Assembly: GCA_050699055.1 (NCBI GenBank)
Contig: JBOHCT010000038.1
Span: forward strand, 1 to 24,202
Direction: 5' to 3'
From: JBOHCT01 sp050699055
GTDB taxonomy: Bacteria; Actinomycetota; Actinomycetes; Streptosporangiales; JBOHCT01
DNA: 24,202 bases
Of this stretch, positions 7,648 through 14,848 are shown piece by piece. Positions within the stretch are counted from its first letter, which is position 1. Every line of letters begins with the position of its first letter. The notes under the pieces were generated by a model. It did no database searches and was not told where the DNA came from. It saw only the letters and a program-made list of their open reading frames with translations. A program made the translations under genes and the position numbers.

Positions 7648-7916
7648 TCGGACTCGTCTGCCGCGTCCAGGTCAGCCTGGGTGACGGGCTCGACGGCGTC
7701 GGGGATCGGCGCTGGCAGGCGACCGTAATAGAGGTGGATCTCCTTCGCGGCCTCGGTCTCGAGCGCCTCGCGGTGGAGGAGGCGCAGCCCTTCGCGTAGG
7801 GCTTCAGAGGTGGAGTGCAGACCTAGCAGCCGCATCGACCGCGTCAGCTCGGACCACTCGTCGGGGCCGAGACGAACCTGCGCGGGAGCCGTCCGTTCAG
7901 CAGTCTTGCCGCTCAC
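7641..7916 (-). CDS. Antitoxin of the MazF pair (ribbon-helix-helix-like)
   Basis: The chosen start is GTG 7916, preceded by GGAGGAGGATC, giving 91 residues. The frame stays open to 7952, but without a better start. The N-terminal half (PAQVRLGPDEWSELTRSMR, then HSTSEALREGLRLLHREA) has the short strand-helix-helix pattern of ribbon-helix-helix antitoxins. The acidic C-terminus (PVTQADLDAADESEW) would wrap the toxin. Such antitoxins usually bind and repress their own promoter. A TATGGT -10 box lies 39 bases upstream. The family is inferred from pattern and context rather than from a named motif. Confidence 0.75.
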   Translation of the reverse strand: MSGKTAERTAPAQVRLGPDEWSELTRSMRLLGLHSTSEALREGLRLLHREALETEAAKEIHLYYGRLPAPIPDAVEPVTQADLDAADESEW

Positions 7917-7954
7917 GATCCTCCTCCATCCCTGCTGTACTACCCACGTCATAC

Positions 7955-7960
7955 ACCATA
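7955..7960 (-). promoter_or_regulatory. Putative -10 box of the toxin-antitoxin operon
   Basis: TATGGT on the minus strand fits the actinobacterial TAnnnT -10 pattern and would start transcription near 7948, 32 bases before the GTG at 7916. The surrounding minus-strand sequence GTATGGTGTATGAC holds a short repeated TATG, possibly part of an antitoxin operator. No clear -35 box was seen. Confidence 0.35.
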
Positions 7961-8026
7961 CTCAGTGCATGTGCCGTACGGAAGGAACCACCGGGCCGTG
8001 ACCCAGCGTCAGGGGTTGGCGCTGCG

Positions 8027-9937
8027 TCAAACCTTGCGCCAGCCTGGGATCCAGGCGCCGTCCTCGACGGTGTAGTCGCCGAACAAGGCGGGGCACTCGC
8101 CCCGCATGACCTCGGCGATCTTGCCGAAGACCAGCCGGATCTCCTCCTCGGCGCCCGGGGCCGTACGTGCCTCGATCGTGTGGCGGAGCGTACGGACGTT
8201 CGCCGTCCAGACGAGGCCGGTCGCCACACCCTCCGGGGCGAAGCGCCGCATGAAGCTGGTCTTCGCCTTCTTCTCGCTGAACGGCACGCCCTCCTCGTCG
8301 AGACCGAAATGGTCGGCCATCCAGCGCTGGAACTCCTCCATCCACTGCAGCATCTCGGTGGCGTGCTTCATCAGTTCGTCGTCGTCCCGCGCCCACTCGG
8401 GGAACCAGAACGGCAGGTCGGCGAGGCGGACGAACCGCATCGACTCCTGCGAGATCGCGGTGCCCGGCCGGTGGCGGACGAGCTCGTGGGTGTTGCCGGA
8501 TACAACCGGCTTCCCGTTGCGGCGCACCCAAAGCAACCCATTTGGAACCTTGACGCAGTGAACCGACCCCTCGTAGCGCTCGATGGCGTCATTATAGCCT
8601 TCGCTGTTTCGATATCGACTGGGAATCTGTCGAGAGCGGCCGTGGTTCACCAGAGGGTTCGACCTGTGCGATAGCAACGAAACGACGTAGCAAGGGCGTA
8701 GATTCCTGAAGTGCTGTCCTGTCGAAGTGATCGTACGCTCCAGTCCAGTTCGGTCGTCGATTCGAACGCTTGCCGATATCCCTGACTTGATCGCGAGAAC
8801 CTGGACATCATCGGCAAGCTCGCGGGAGGAGGTGTAAATGACTCGGTGGCCGGAGCTGGGATGCGTACACCCATCCCCCTCAACCATGGCGTCCAGGAAG
8901 CTGCGGATAAGATCTGGACTCCATCCGTGAACCATGGTGGGAACCCGCTTCTCGTACGAGTTTCCCAGCGAGGCCAGCATGTCACGCAGCGCCGCGCACC
9001 AGGTGCGTACCGCATTACCACCACTCTTTGGCAAGCAGGCAGGTAGCCCCATCTGACGGATGGCGGTCACCATGGCATCAAGAACCGGACCACTATTCTG
9101 CGACAGCGTGATCTGATGTCCATTGATGGAGCCTTCCGATATGTAATAGCCCAGGAAACGCGCGAATGGCTCGCTTGGGAAAGATCTTGCCGGATAGATG
9201 CGTACACATTCTGTGCCGTTGTGCAACCATATGCGCCGGGTCGCTGGCACAGTAATCCGCTGTGGCGAGAACCCCTTCCATCTCGCAGATTTCTGATACT
9301 TCACACGAGCGTGCAGGAGGTCACGTGCCTGTTCGACGCGAAAGGTCTGTTCCCCGCGTCTGGCTGCACGAGTATCGTGTCGGAGAGTCCACATGCGGTG
9401 GTTCGGCGTGACGAGCAGGTCTACCTGTTCGGAACGCACGCGGTACATCGGACCTGCGTACTCGGCGTGAAAGACCTCCTCCGCCTTTTGGTACTCAAGC
9501 TCGCCCGTGTTCGGATTAAGGGTCCCGAAGCTCTCGTCCCCCACAACCTTTGGCCACGGTTTCCAGCCTTGGCCGGTCAGCACCTCTGTCTCCGAGTCGT
9601 AGCAGCAGACGCGCGAGGTGTTATGGATCACGAAGCTGAAGCTGGCGTGCTCCAGCACCGAGCCGTGGGCCTGCCGCAGGATGTTCTGCAGGTACGCGTC
9701 CTGGTCGGTGCGCACCTTGCTGACGTTGGGGTTGAGGCCGGGCTCCCACGAGCGGTAGCAGAGCCGACCGGCGAGCTCGACGAGGTTCTGCGGGTCATTC
9801 AGTGTCTCCGCCAGCTCACCTCGGTCGAAGCGCTCGAGCCAGCGCTCGCCGCCGACCTCGCGGAGATAGCGCGCGACCGTGTCGTAGTCGAGATCCGGCC
9901 GTGCGACCAGGTAGACCTCTGGCTCGACCTGCCTCAT
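8027..9937 (-). CDS. thyX: Flavin-dependent thymidylate synthase ThyX, interrupted by an intein
   Basis: The start is ATG 9937, after GAGGGGGTC, giving 636 codons. An open frame reaches 10105, but that part has no ThyX similarity. Removing the intein (residues 112-482) leaves a 265-residue ThyX, near family length. ThyX makes dTMP from dUMP using FAD, NADPH and methylene-tetrahydrofolate. The N-terminal extein carries GSVLEHASFSFVI and ends NTSRVC. The C-terminal extein resumes THELVRHRPGTAISQES, which holds the RHR signature that binds dUMP and FAD. The spacing from RHR to the second Ser is eight residues rather than the usual seven (RHRX7S), possibly a subfamily trait. No thyA is in the window. 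If ThyX is the cell's only thymidylate synthase, growth depends on splicing. Confidence 0.95.
   Translation of the reverse strand: MRQVEPEVYLVARPDLDYDTVARYLREVGGERWLERFDRGELAETLNDPQNLVELAGRLCYRSWEPGLNPNVSKVRTDQDAYLQNILRQAHGSVLEHASFSFVIHNTSRVCCYDSETEVLTGQGWKPWPKVVGDESFGTLNPNTGELEYQKAEEVFHAEYAGPMYRVRSEQVDLLVTPNHRMWTLRHDTRAARRGEQTFRVEQARDLLHARVKYQKSARWKGFSPQRITVPATRRIWLHNGTECVRIYPARSFPSEPFARFLGYYISEGSINGHQITLSQNSGPVLDAMVTAIRQMGLPACLPKSGGNAVRTWCAALRDMLASLGNSYEKRVPTMVHGWSPDLIRSFLDAMVEGDGCTHPSSGHRVIYTSSRELADDVQVLAIKSGISASVRIDDRTGLERTITSTGQHFRNLRPCYVVSLLSHRSNPLVNHGRSRQIPSRYRNSEGYNDAIERYEGSVHCVKVPNGLLWVRRNGKPVVSGNTHELVRHRPGTAISQESMRFVRLADLPFWFPEWARDDDELMKHATEMLQWMEEFQRWMADHFGLDEEGVPFSEKKAKTSFMRRFAPEGVATGLVWTANVRTLRHTIEARTAPGAEEEIRLVFGKIAEVMRGECPALFGDYTVEDGAWIPGWRKV
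8492..9604 (-). mobile_element. Intein with LAGLIDADG homing endonuclease in ThyX
   Basis: This is a 371-residue in-frame insertion (ThyX residues 112-482). Block A is CYDSETEVLTG, starting with the splicing Cys. Block B is LLVTPNHRMW (T177, H180). Endonuclease blocks are FLGYYISEGS (261-270, acidic residue E268) and FLDAMVEGDGC (347-357, acidic residue D355); both acids are present, so the nuclease may be active. Block F is about VHCVKVPNGLLW. The end is VVSGN followed by Thr as the +1 residue. The residue before the terminal Asn is Gly instead of the common His. The DNA is visibly richer in A and T than the flanking thyX halves, with stretches such as 8581-8630, suggesting recent acquisition. 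Insertion next to the catalytic RHR motif fits the known habit of inteins to occupy conserved sites. Confidence 0.93.
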
Positions 9938-9945
9938 GGCGGACC

Positions 9946-9985
9946 CCCTCGCTCGCGTTTCGTGGTGACGTGCCCTCGCTCGCGT
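9946..9985. repeat. 13-bp direct repeat upstream of thyX
   Basis: CCCTCGCTCGCGT occurs at 9946-9958 and again, identically, at 9973-9985. The copies are 27 bp apart start to start and lie 9 to 48 bases upstream of the thyX ATG. The nearer copy includes the ribosome-binding GAGGG on the minus strand. Its role is unknown; a regulator site or a small duplication are both possible. Confidence 0.6.
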
Positions 9986-9988
9986 CCA

Positions 9989-9994
9989 ACCGTA
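9989..9994 (-). promoter_or_regulatory. thyX: Putative -10 box for thyX
   Basis: TACGGT on the minus strand fits the TAnnnT pattern and would give a leader of about 45 bases, containing both copies of the 13-bp repeat. ACTGTC about 19 bases further upstream is a weak -35 candidate. Confidence 0.35.
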
Positions 9995-10023
9995 CGAGAG
10001 TGGCCCGACAGTTTTCGCCCCGC

Positions 10024-10743
10024 TCAGCCGACCGTGAGAACCCGAAAGCCCTCGGCGAGCCGACCGTCGGACATCCCCGCGGCGCGCCCGTTCCTGGTAA
10101 GCCAACCCCGCAGCATCCCCTCCAGGTCCTCCATGTGGGCGGTCTGGCTCTCGTGCGCGCGCAGGGCGGCGACCTTGCGGTCGAAAGTGGAGGTTACGTC
10201 CACGTAGTGGTTCGCTTCAGGCCCGCCCATCAGCCATACCTCCGACACCTTCCACGGCTCGAGACCCTCGTCGTCGAGCAGCTCGGGGTAGGCGAAAGGG
10301 TTGCGCGCGTCGGGGTACACCGCGTCGAGCGTCGCGTCGCCGGCCGCACGGTGGTCGGGGTGACTCGGGCCCATCCGCTCGTAGTTGCGCTCGGGGCTGT
10401 GGGTGAGCACCCGGTCCGGGCGTACCTGCCTGATCACGCGGGCGATGTCGCGGCGCAGGTCGAACGTCGCCTCGACCCGGCCATCGGGGTAGCCGAGGAA
10501 GCGCACGTCGTCGACCCCGACACACTTGGCGGCGGCGGTCTGCTCCGCCCTGCGGATGCCCGGCATGTCCTCGCGGGGGACCGAGCGGTCGAAGCCGCCC
10601 GCGTCACCGAAGGTGACCATCAGGTAGGTCACCTCGATGCCGGTGTCGGTCCAGCCCGCGATGGTGGCGGCCGCGCCGAAGTCGACGTCGTCGGGGTGGG
10701 CGGGGATCACGAGAGCGCGCTGTACGTCCTTGTCATCGAGCAC
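10024..10743 (-). CDS. PIG-L family (LmbE-like) zinc deacetylase
   Basis: This 239-residue protein starts at GTG 10743. The zinc-binding signature is AHPDDVDFG near the start (about residues 15-23), with the third ligand in SHPDHR (about 126-131). These are hallmarks of the GlcNAc-PI de-N-acetylase fold, which includes MshB and Mca of mycothiol metabolism. FGDAGGFD in place of the MshB-specific sequences argues for a general PIG-L member, and the sequence does not reveal the N-acyl sugar or conjugate it acts on. It is followed 86 bp later by thyX on the same strand. It diverges from pcrA, and a -10 box six bases before the GTG suggests a leaderless mRNA. Confidence 0.88.
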   Translation of the reverse strand: MLDDKDVQRALVIPAHPDDVDFGAAATIAGWTDTGIEVTYLMVTFGDAGGFDRSVPREDMPGIRRAEQTAAAKCVGVDDVRFLGYPDGRVEATFDLRRDIARVIRQVRPDRVLTHSPERNYERMGPSHPDHRAAGDATLDAVYPDARNPFAYPELLDDEGLEPWKVSEVWLMGGPEANHYVDVTSTFDRKVAALRAHESQTAHMEDLEGMLRGWLTRNGRAAGMSDGRLAEGFRVLTVG

Positions 10744-10749
10744 GGGTTC

Positions 10750-10755
10750 ATCCTA
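10750..10755 (-). promoter_or_regulatory. -10 box of PIG-L gene, leaderless arrangement
   Basis: TAGGAT on the minus strand is followed by six bases and then the GTG start at 10743. In actinobacteria a TAnnnT box 6-7 bases from the start codon is the usual sign of a leaderless transcript. No Shine-Dalgarno sequence is seen, which agrees. Confidence 0.6.
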
Positions 10756-10781
10756 GGAAAGCTCCGCGGGAAAGCTCCGCG
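10756..10781. repeat. Perfect 13-bp tandem repeat in a divergent promoter region
   Basis: GGAAAGCTCCGCG occurs twice head to tail (10756-10768 and 10769-10781). It directly abuts the -10 box of the PIG-L gene and covers its -35 region, within the 125-bp gap shared with pcrA. It may be a tandem operator or a recent slippage duplication. Confidence 0.7.
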
Positions 10782-10847
10782 CCGCCCGGGCCGCATGCGG
10801 CGCGGTATGTCAGACGCGTCGCGGCGTCGTACCGGACCCGGAAGGCG

Positions 10848-10863
10848 CCAGCCAATAGGCTGG
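10848..10863 (+). promoter_or_regulatory. pcrA: pcrA promoter -10 within a perfect hairpin, leaderless start
   Basis: TAGGCT (10856-10861) is a TAnnnT -10 box ending seven bases before the pcrA ATG at 10869, so the mRNA probably begins at the start codon. The box is embedded in a perfect inverted repeat, CCAGCC-AATA-GGCTGG (10848-10863), which could serve as a repressor site covering the promoter. Confidence 0.55.
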
Positions 10864-10868
10864 ACGCG

Positions 10869-13136
10869 ATGGCAAGCGACGCGCTCCTCGAGACCCTGAA
10901 CCCCCAGCAGCGCGCGGCCGTCCTGCACGAGGGATCGCCGCTGCTCGTCGTCGCTGGCGCCGGCTCGGGCAAGACCCGCGTCCTCACCCACCGCATCGCC
11001 TACCTGCTGGCCGAGCGCGACGTACGTCCCGGTCAGGTGCTCGCGATCACGTTCACCAACCGCGCGGCGGGTGAGATGAAGGAGCGGGTCGCGGGCCTGG
11101 TCGGGCGTCGCGGGGAGTCGATGTGGGTCTCGACGTTCCACTCCGCGTGCGTGCGCATCCTGCGCCGGGAGGCCAAGCGGCTCGGCTTCCCGAGCAGCTT
11201 CACGATCTACGACCAGGCCGACGCGCGGCGGCTGATGACGATGGTGTGCCGCGACCTCGACCTCGACCCGAAGCGCTACTCGCCGAAGTCCTTTCTCGCC
11301 CAGGTGAGCGCCGCGAAGGACGAGCTGGTCGACCAGGAGACCTTCGCCGCCCGCGCCTCGACCCACCTGGAGCGCACGGTCGCCGAGGCGTACGGCATGT
11401 ACCAGGGGCGGTTGCACGCGGCAGGCGCCTTCGACTTCGACGACCTAATCATGACGACCGTCCACATGCTGCAGGCGTTCCCCGAGGTCGCGGAGCACTA
11501 CCGGCGCCGCTTCCGGCACGTGCTCGTCGACGAGTACCAGGACACCAACCACGCGCAGTACGTGCTCGTCCGCGAGATCGTCGGCCGGTCGGAGCTTCGG
11601 ACGGTCGAGGGCGACGTCGTGCGCGAGGGCACGGGGGAGCCGGCCGAGCTGTGCGTCGTCGGCGACGCCGACCAGTCGATCTACGCCTTCCGCGGGGCGA
11701 CGATCCGCAACATCCTGGAGTTCGAGCGCGACTACCCGGACGCGCGGGTCATCTTGCTGGAGCAGAACTACCGCTCCACCCAGACCATTCTCGACGCCGC
11801 CAACGCCCTCATCTCCCGCAACGCCGACCGCAAGCCCAAGAACCTCTGGTCCACGGCGGGCTCGGGAGGGCGCGTCGTCGGGTACGTCGCCGACAACGAG
11901 CACGACGAGGCGGCGTTCGTGGCGAACGAGGTCGACAGGCTCACCGACGCCGGCGAGTGCAAGCCGGGGGAGGTCGCCGTGTTCTACCGCACCAACGCCC
12001 AGTCCCGGGTTTTCGAGGAGGTGTTCATCCGGGTCGGGCTGCCGTACAAGGTCGTGGGCGGCGTGCGGTTCTACGAGCGGCGGGAGATCCGCGACGCGCT
12101 GGCGTACCTCCGGATGCTCGTGAACCCGGCGGACACCGTGTCGCTGCGCCGGATCGTCAACGTCCCCAAGCGCGGTATCGGGGACCGCGCCCAAGCGAGC
12201 ATCGCGGCGTACGCGGCACGCGAGCGGATTTCGTTCGGGGAGGCGCTCGCCCGCAGTGACGACGTGCCGGATCTCGCCACGCGCTCGCGTACCTCGGTAC
12301 GCGGGTTCGCCGGAGTGCTCGACGAACTGCGTGCGCTCGTGGCGGAAGGTACTCCTCCGGCCGACCTGCTGGAGCACGTGCTGAAGCGCACGGGGTACCT
12401 CGACGAGCTGCAGGCCTCGAGCGACCCGCAGGACGAGACGCGCGTAGAGAACCTGCACGAGCTGGTCGCCGTCGCGCGAGAGTTCGAGACGCGGATCCCG
12501 GATGGTACGCTCGCCGACTTTCTCGAGCAGGTGACGCTCGTCGCCGACGCCGACGAGGTGCCCGAGGGCGCGGAGACGACTGATGCGTCTGGCGACGCGG
12601 AGGCGGGCGGCGTCGTCACGCTCATGACCCTGCACACCGCGAAGGGCCTCGAGTACCCGGTCGTCTTCCTCGCCGGGCTGGAGGACGGCGTGTTCCCGCA
12701 CATGCGTTCCATGGACGACCCGAAGGGCCTGGAGGAGGAGCGCCGGCTCGCGTACGTCGGCGTCACGCGGGCCGAGCGCAGGCTGTACGTGTCGCGCGCG
12801 GCGGTGCGCAGCTCGTGGGGAGCGCCGTCGTTCAACCCGGCGTCGCGGTTCCTCGACGAGATTCCTGGCGACCTGGTCGAGTGGGAGCGTACGGAGACGT
12901 CCGCGGCCGGGCCGTCCGCGTCGACGTCGGCGCTGGGCAGGGGAGCGCGGTCGCCAGGTAACCGGCCGGTGCCGTCGCTCTCGATGGGCGACAAGGTCAC
13001 CCACGACGCCTTCGGGGTGGGCTCGGTGTTGTCCGTCGACGGCTCCGGCGACAAGACCAAGGCGGCGATCGAGTTCGGCGGTGAGACCGGCGTGAAGCAC
13101 CTCCTGCTCGCGTACGCCCCTATCGAGAAGCTCTGA
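10869..13136 (+). CDS. pcrA: ATP-dependent 3'-5' DNA helicase PcrA/UvrD
   Basis: This 755-residue SF1A helicase acts in nucleotide excision repair, replication restart and removal of recombinase from DNA. The Q motif is LNPQQRAAV (10-18), Walker A AGAGSGKT (29-36), motif Ia AITFTNRAAGEMKERV, motif II VDEYQDTN (220-227), motif III GDADQSIYAFRGA (265-277), motif IV EQNYRST, motif V VVTLMTLHTAKGLEYPVVFL and motif VI EERRLAYVGVTRAERRLYV. The C-terminus holds a Tudor-like segment (GDKVTHDAFGVGSVLSVDG) known to bind RNA polymerase. A charged insertion of about 20 residues (about 239-258) separates motifs II and III and is longer than in many relatives. It is transcribed alone and converges with purH. 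Confidence 0.97.
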   Translation: MASDALLETLNPQQRAAVLHEGSPLLVVAGAGSGKTRVLTHRIAYLLAERDVRPGQVLAITFTNRAAGEMKERVAGLVGRRGESMWVSTFHSACVRILRREAKRLGFPSSFTIYDQADARRLMTMVCRDLDLDPKRYSPKSFLAQVSAAKDELVDQETFAARASTHLERTVAEAYGMYQGRLHAAGAFDFDDLIMTTVHMLQAFPEVAEHYRRRFRHVLVDEYQDTNHAQYVLVREIVGRSELRTVEGDVVREGTGEPAELCVVGDADQSIYAFRGATIRNILEFERDYPDARVILLEQNYRSTQTILDAANALISRNADRKPKNLWSTAGSGGRVVGYVADNEHDEAAFVANEVDRLTDAGECKPGEVAVFYRTNAQSRVFEEVFIRVGLPYKVVGGVRFYERREIRDALAYLRMLVNPADTVSLRRIVNVPKRGIGDRAQASIAAYAARERISFGEALARSDDVPDLATRSRTSVRGFAGVLDELRALVAEGTPPADLLEHVLKRTGYLDELQASSDPQDETRVENLHELVAVAREFETRIPDGTLADFLEQVTLVADADEVPEGAETTDASGDAEAGGVVTLMTLHTAKGLEYPVVFLAGLEDGVFPHMRSMDDPKGLEEERRLAYVGVTRAERRLYVSRAAVRSSWGAPSFNPASRFLDEIPGDLVEWERTETSAAGPSASTSALGRGARSPGNRPVPSLSMGDKVTHDAFGVGSVLSVDGSGDKTKAAIEFGGETGVKHLLLAYAPIEKL

Positions 13137-13147
13137 GCAAGAGGGTC

Positions 13148-13167
13148 GCCGGTCCCTACCCACCGGC
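13148..13167 (+). terminator. Possible terminator hairpin after pcrA
   Basis: A perfect 6-bp stem (GCCGGT/ACCGGC) with an 8-base loop starts 11 bases after the pcrA stop. There is no T-run after it, as is common in GC-rich actinobacteria, so termination is a guess from position between convergent genes. Confidence 0.35.
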
Positions 13168-13270
13168 CCGAGCCGTGGGGTGTCCGAGGATCCGCGTCGC
13201 CGCTGGCGCGGCTTCTCAGACACCGCGGTTGGCGGCGATGCGGGCGGCGGGGGTGACCGGGGGGCCGGCC

Positions 13271-14848
13271 TCAGTGGAAGAAGTGGCGGGCCCCGGTGAA
13301 GTACAACGTGAGCCCGGCCTCTCGGGCGGCCTCGACGACCTCCTCGTCGCGTTTCGACCCGCCAGGCTCCACGACCGCGCGTACCCCGGCCTCCGCGAGC
13401 ACCTGGAGCCCGTCGGGGAACGGGAAGAACGCGTCGCTCGCCGCCACGGCGCCCTTGGCCCGCTCGCCCGCGCGCTGGACGGCGAGCCCAGCGGCATCCA
13501 CCCGGTTGACCTGACCCATGCCGACGCCGACGCTCGCGCGGTCGGCGGCGAGCAGGATCGCGTTGGACTTCACCGATCGCACGGCGCGCCAGGCGAAGGC
13601 CAGGTCGGACAGGGTCGTCCCGTCCGCGGGCGAGCCGGTCCGCAGGCTCCACCCGCCCGGGTCGTCGCCCTCGGCATCGACCCGGTCGACGCTCTGCGCG
13701 AGGAGCCCGCCGCTGACGCGCCGCCACTCGACGGCGGCGCGCCGCTCCGGGGGAGGGCAGGTGAGCAGCCGGATGTTCTTCTTGCGGGTGAGGATGTCGA
13801 GGACGCCTGGCGCGTAGGCGGGCGCGACGACGACCTCGGTGAACACCTCGGCGACCTGCTCGGCCATGGGCGCGGAGACCGGGCGGTTGACCGCGATCAC
13901 CCCGCCGAACGCCGACACCGGGTCGCAGGCGTGCGCCTTGCGGTGCGCCTCCGCGACGTCGCGGCCGATCGCGATGCCGCACGGGTTGGCGTGCTTGACC
14001 ACCGCCACGCACGGTTCGGCGAAGTCGTACGCGGCGCGGCGGGCGGCGTCGGTGTCGACGTAGTTGTTGTACGACATCGCCTTGCCGTGCAGCTGCTCGG
14101 CCTGGGCCAGCCCGGGGTCTTCGGCGTCCGAGGTGTACAGGGCCGCGCGCTGGTGCGGGTTCTCGCCGTACCGCAGCGTCGCGGATCGTGTCCAGGAGGC
14201 GGCGAGGAAGTCGGGCCAGCCGGTCTCCGCGGCGTCCGCGTCCGGCGCGTACGTACCGGCGAACCACGACGCCACGGCGACGTCGTAGCCGGCGGTGTGC
14301 GCGAACGCCTCGGCGGCGAGGCGTCGCCGCGTGTCGTCGTCGAACCCCCCGTCTCCTACGGCCGCGAGGACGTCGGGATAGCGGGCAGGGTCGACGACGA
14401 CAGCGACGTTCGCGTGGTTCTTGGCGGCGGCGCGGACCATCGCCGGGCCGCCGATGTCGATCAGCTCGACACACTCGTCGGGGCCCGCGCCTGACGCGAC
14501 AGTCTCCCGGAACGGGTACAGGTTGGCGACCAGCAGGTCGAACGGCGCGATGGCGAGCTCGCTGAGCTGGCGCTCGTGGTCGGGGTCGCGGAGGTCGGCG
14601 AGAAGCCCGGCGTGCACCTTCGGGTGCAGGGTCTTGACCCGCCCACCCAGGACCTCCGGGAAGCCGGTCAGCTCCTCCACCCGCGTGACAGCCACCCCGG
14701 CTTCCTCGAGCCTCGTGGCCGTCGAGCCCGTGGAGACGATCTCGACACCCGCCGCGGTGAGCGCGCGGCCGAGCTCGGGGAGCCCGGTCTTGTCGTACAC
14801 GCTCACGAGAGCCCGACGCACGGGGCGCTTGTCGCTCGTCCGGTTCAT
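13271..14848 (-). CDS. purH: Bifunctional AICAR formyltransferase/IMP cyclohydrolase
   Basis: This 525-residue protein catalyses the last two steps of IMP synthesis. The IMP cyclohydrolase domain at the N-terminus shows RALVSVYDKTGL, STGSTATRLEEAGV and GRVKTLHPKVHAGLL. The AICAR transformylase domain shows KHANPCGIAIG (Lys-His catalytic pair region), FGGVIAVNRPV, SVGVGMGQVNRVDAA and SDAFFPFPDG, and the protein ends GARHFFH. The ATG at 14848 overlaps the purN stop (ATGA). The frame stays open to 15283, but inside purN. purN-purH is a conserved actinobacterial pair. Confidence 0.97.
   Translation of the reverse strand: MNRTSDKRPVRRALVSVYDKTGLPELGRALTAAGVEIVSTGSTATRLEEAGVAVTRVEELTGFPEVLGGRVKTLHPKVHAGLLADLRDPDHERQLSELAIAPFDLLVANLYPFRETVASGAGPDECVELIDIGGPAMVRAAAKNHANVAVVVDPARYPDVLAAVGDGGFDDDTRRRLAAEAFAHTAGYDVAVASWFAGTYAPDADAAETGWPDFLAASWTRSATLRYGENPHQRAALYTSDAEDPGLAQAEQLHGKAMSYNNYVDTDAARRAAYDFAEPCVAVVKHANPCGIAIGRDVAEAHRKAHACDPVSAFGGVIAVNRPVSAPMAEQVAEVFTEVVVAPAYAPGVLDILTRKKNIRLLTCPPPERRAAVEWRRVSGGLLAQSVDRVDAEGDDPGGWSLRTGSPADGTTLSDLAFAWRAVRSVKSNAILLAADRASVGVGMGQVNRVDAAGLAVQRAGERAKGAVAASDAFFPFPDGLQVLAEAGVRAVVEPGGSKRDEEVVEAAREAGLTLYFTGARHFFH

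Noticed and set aside
9938..10105. Upstream extension of the thyX frame (56 codons)
   Set aside because: No ThyX similarity, Arg-rich, and the ATG at 9937 has a good ribosome-binding site.
9116..10207. Plus-strand open frame opposite the intein and thyX start
   Set aside because: It lies antisense to well-supported ThyX and intein motifs and has no recognisable domain.
11445..14474. Open frame of about 1009 codons on the minus strand across pcrA and purH
   Set aside because: It crosses two certain genes, is strongly Arg-rich and has no domain. It is a GC artefact.
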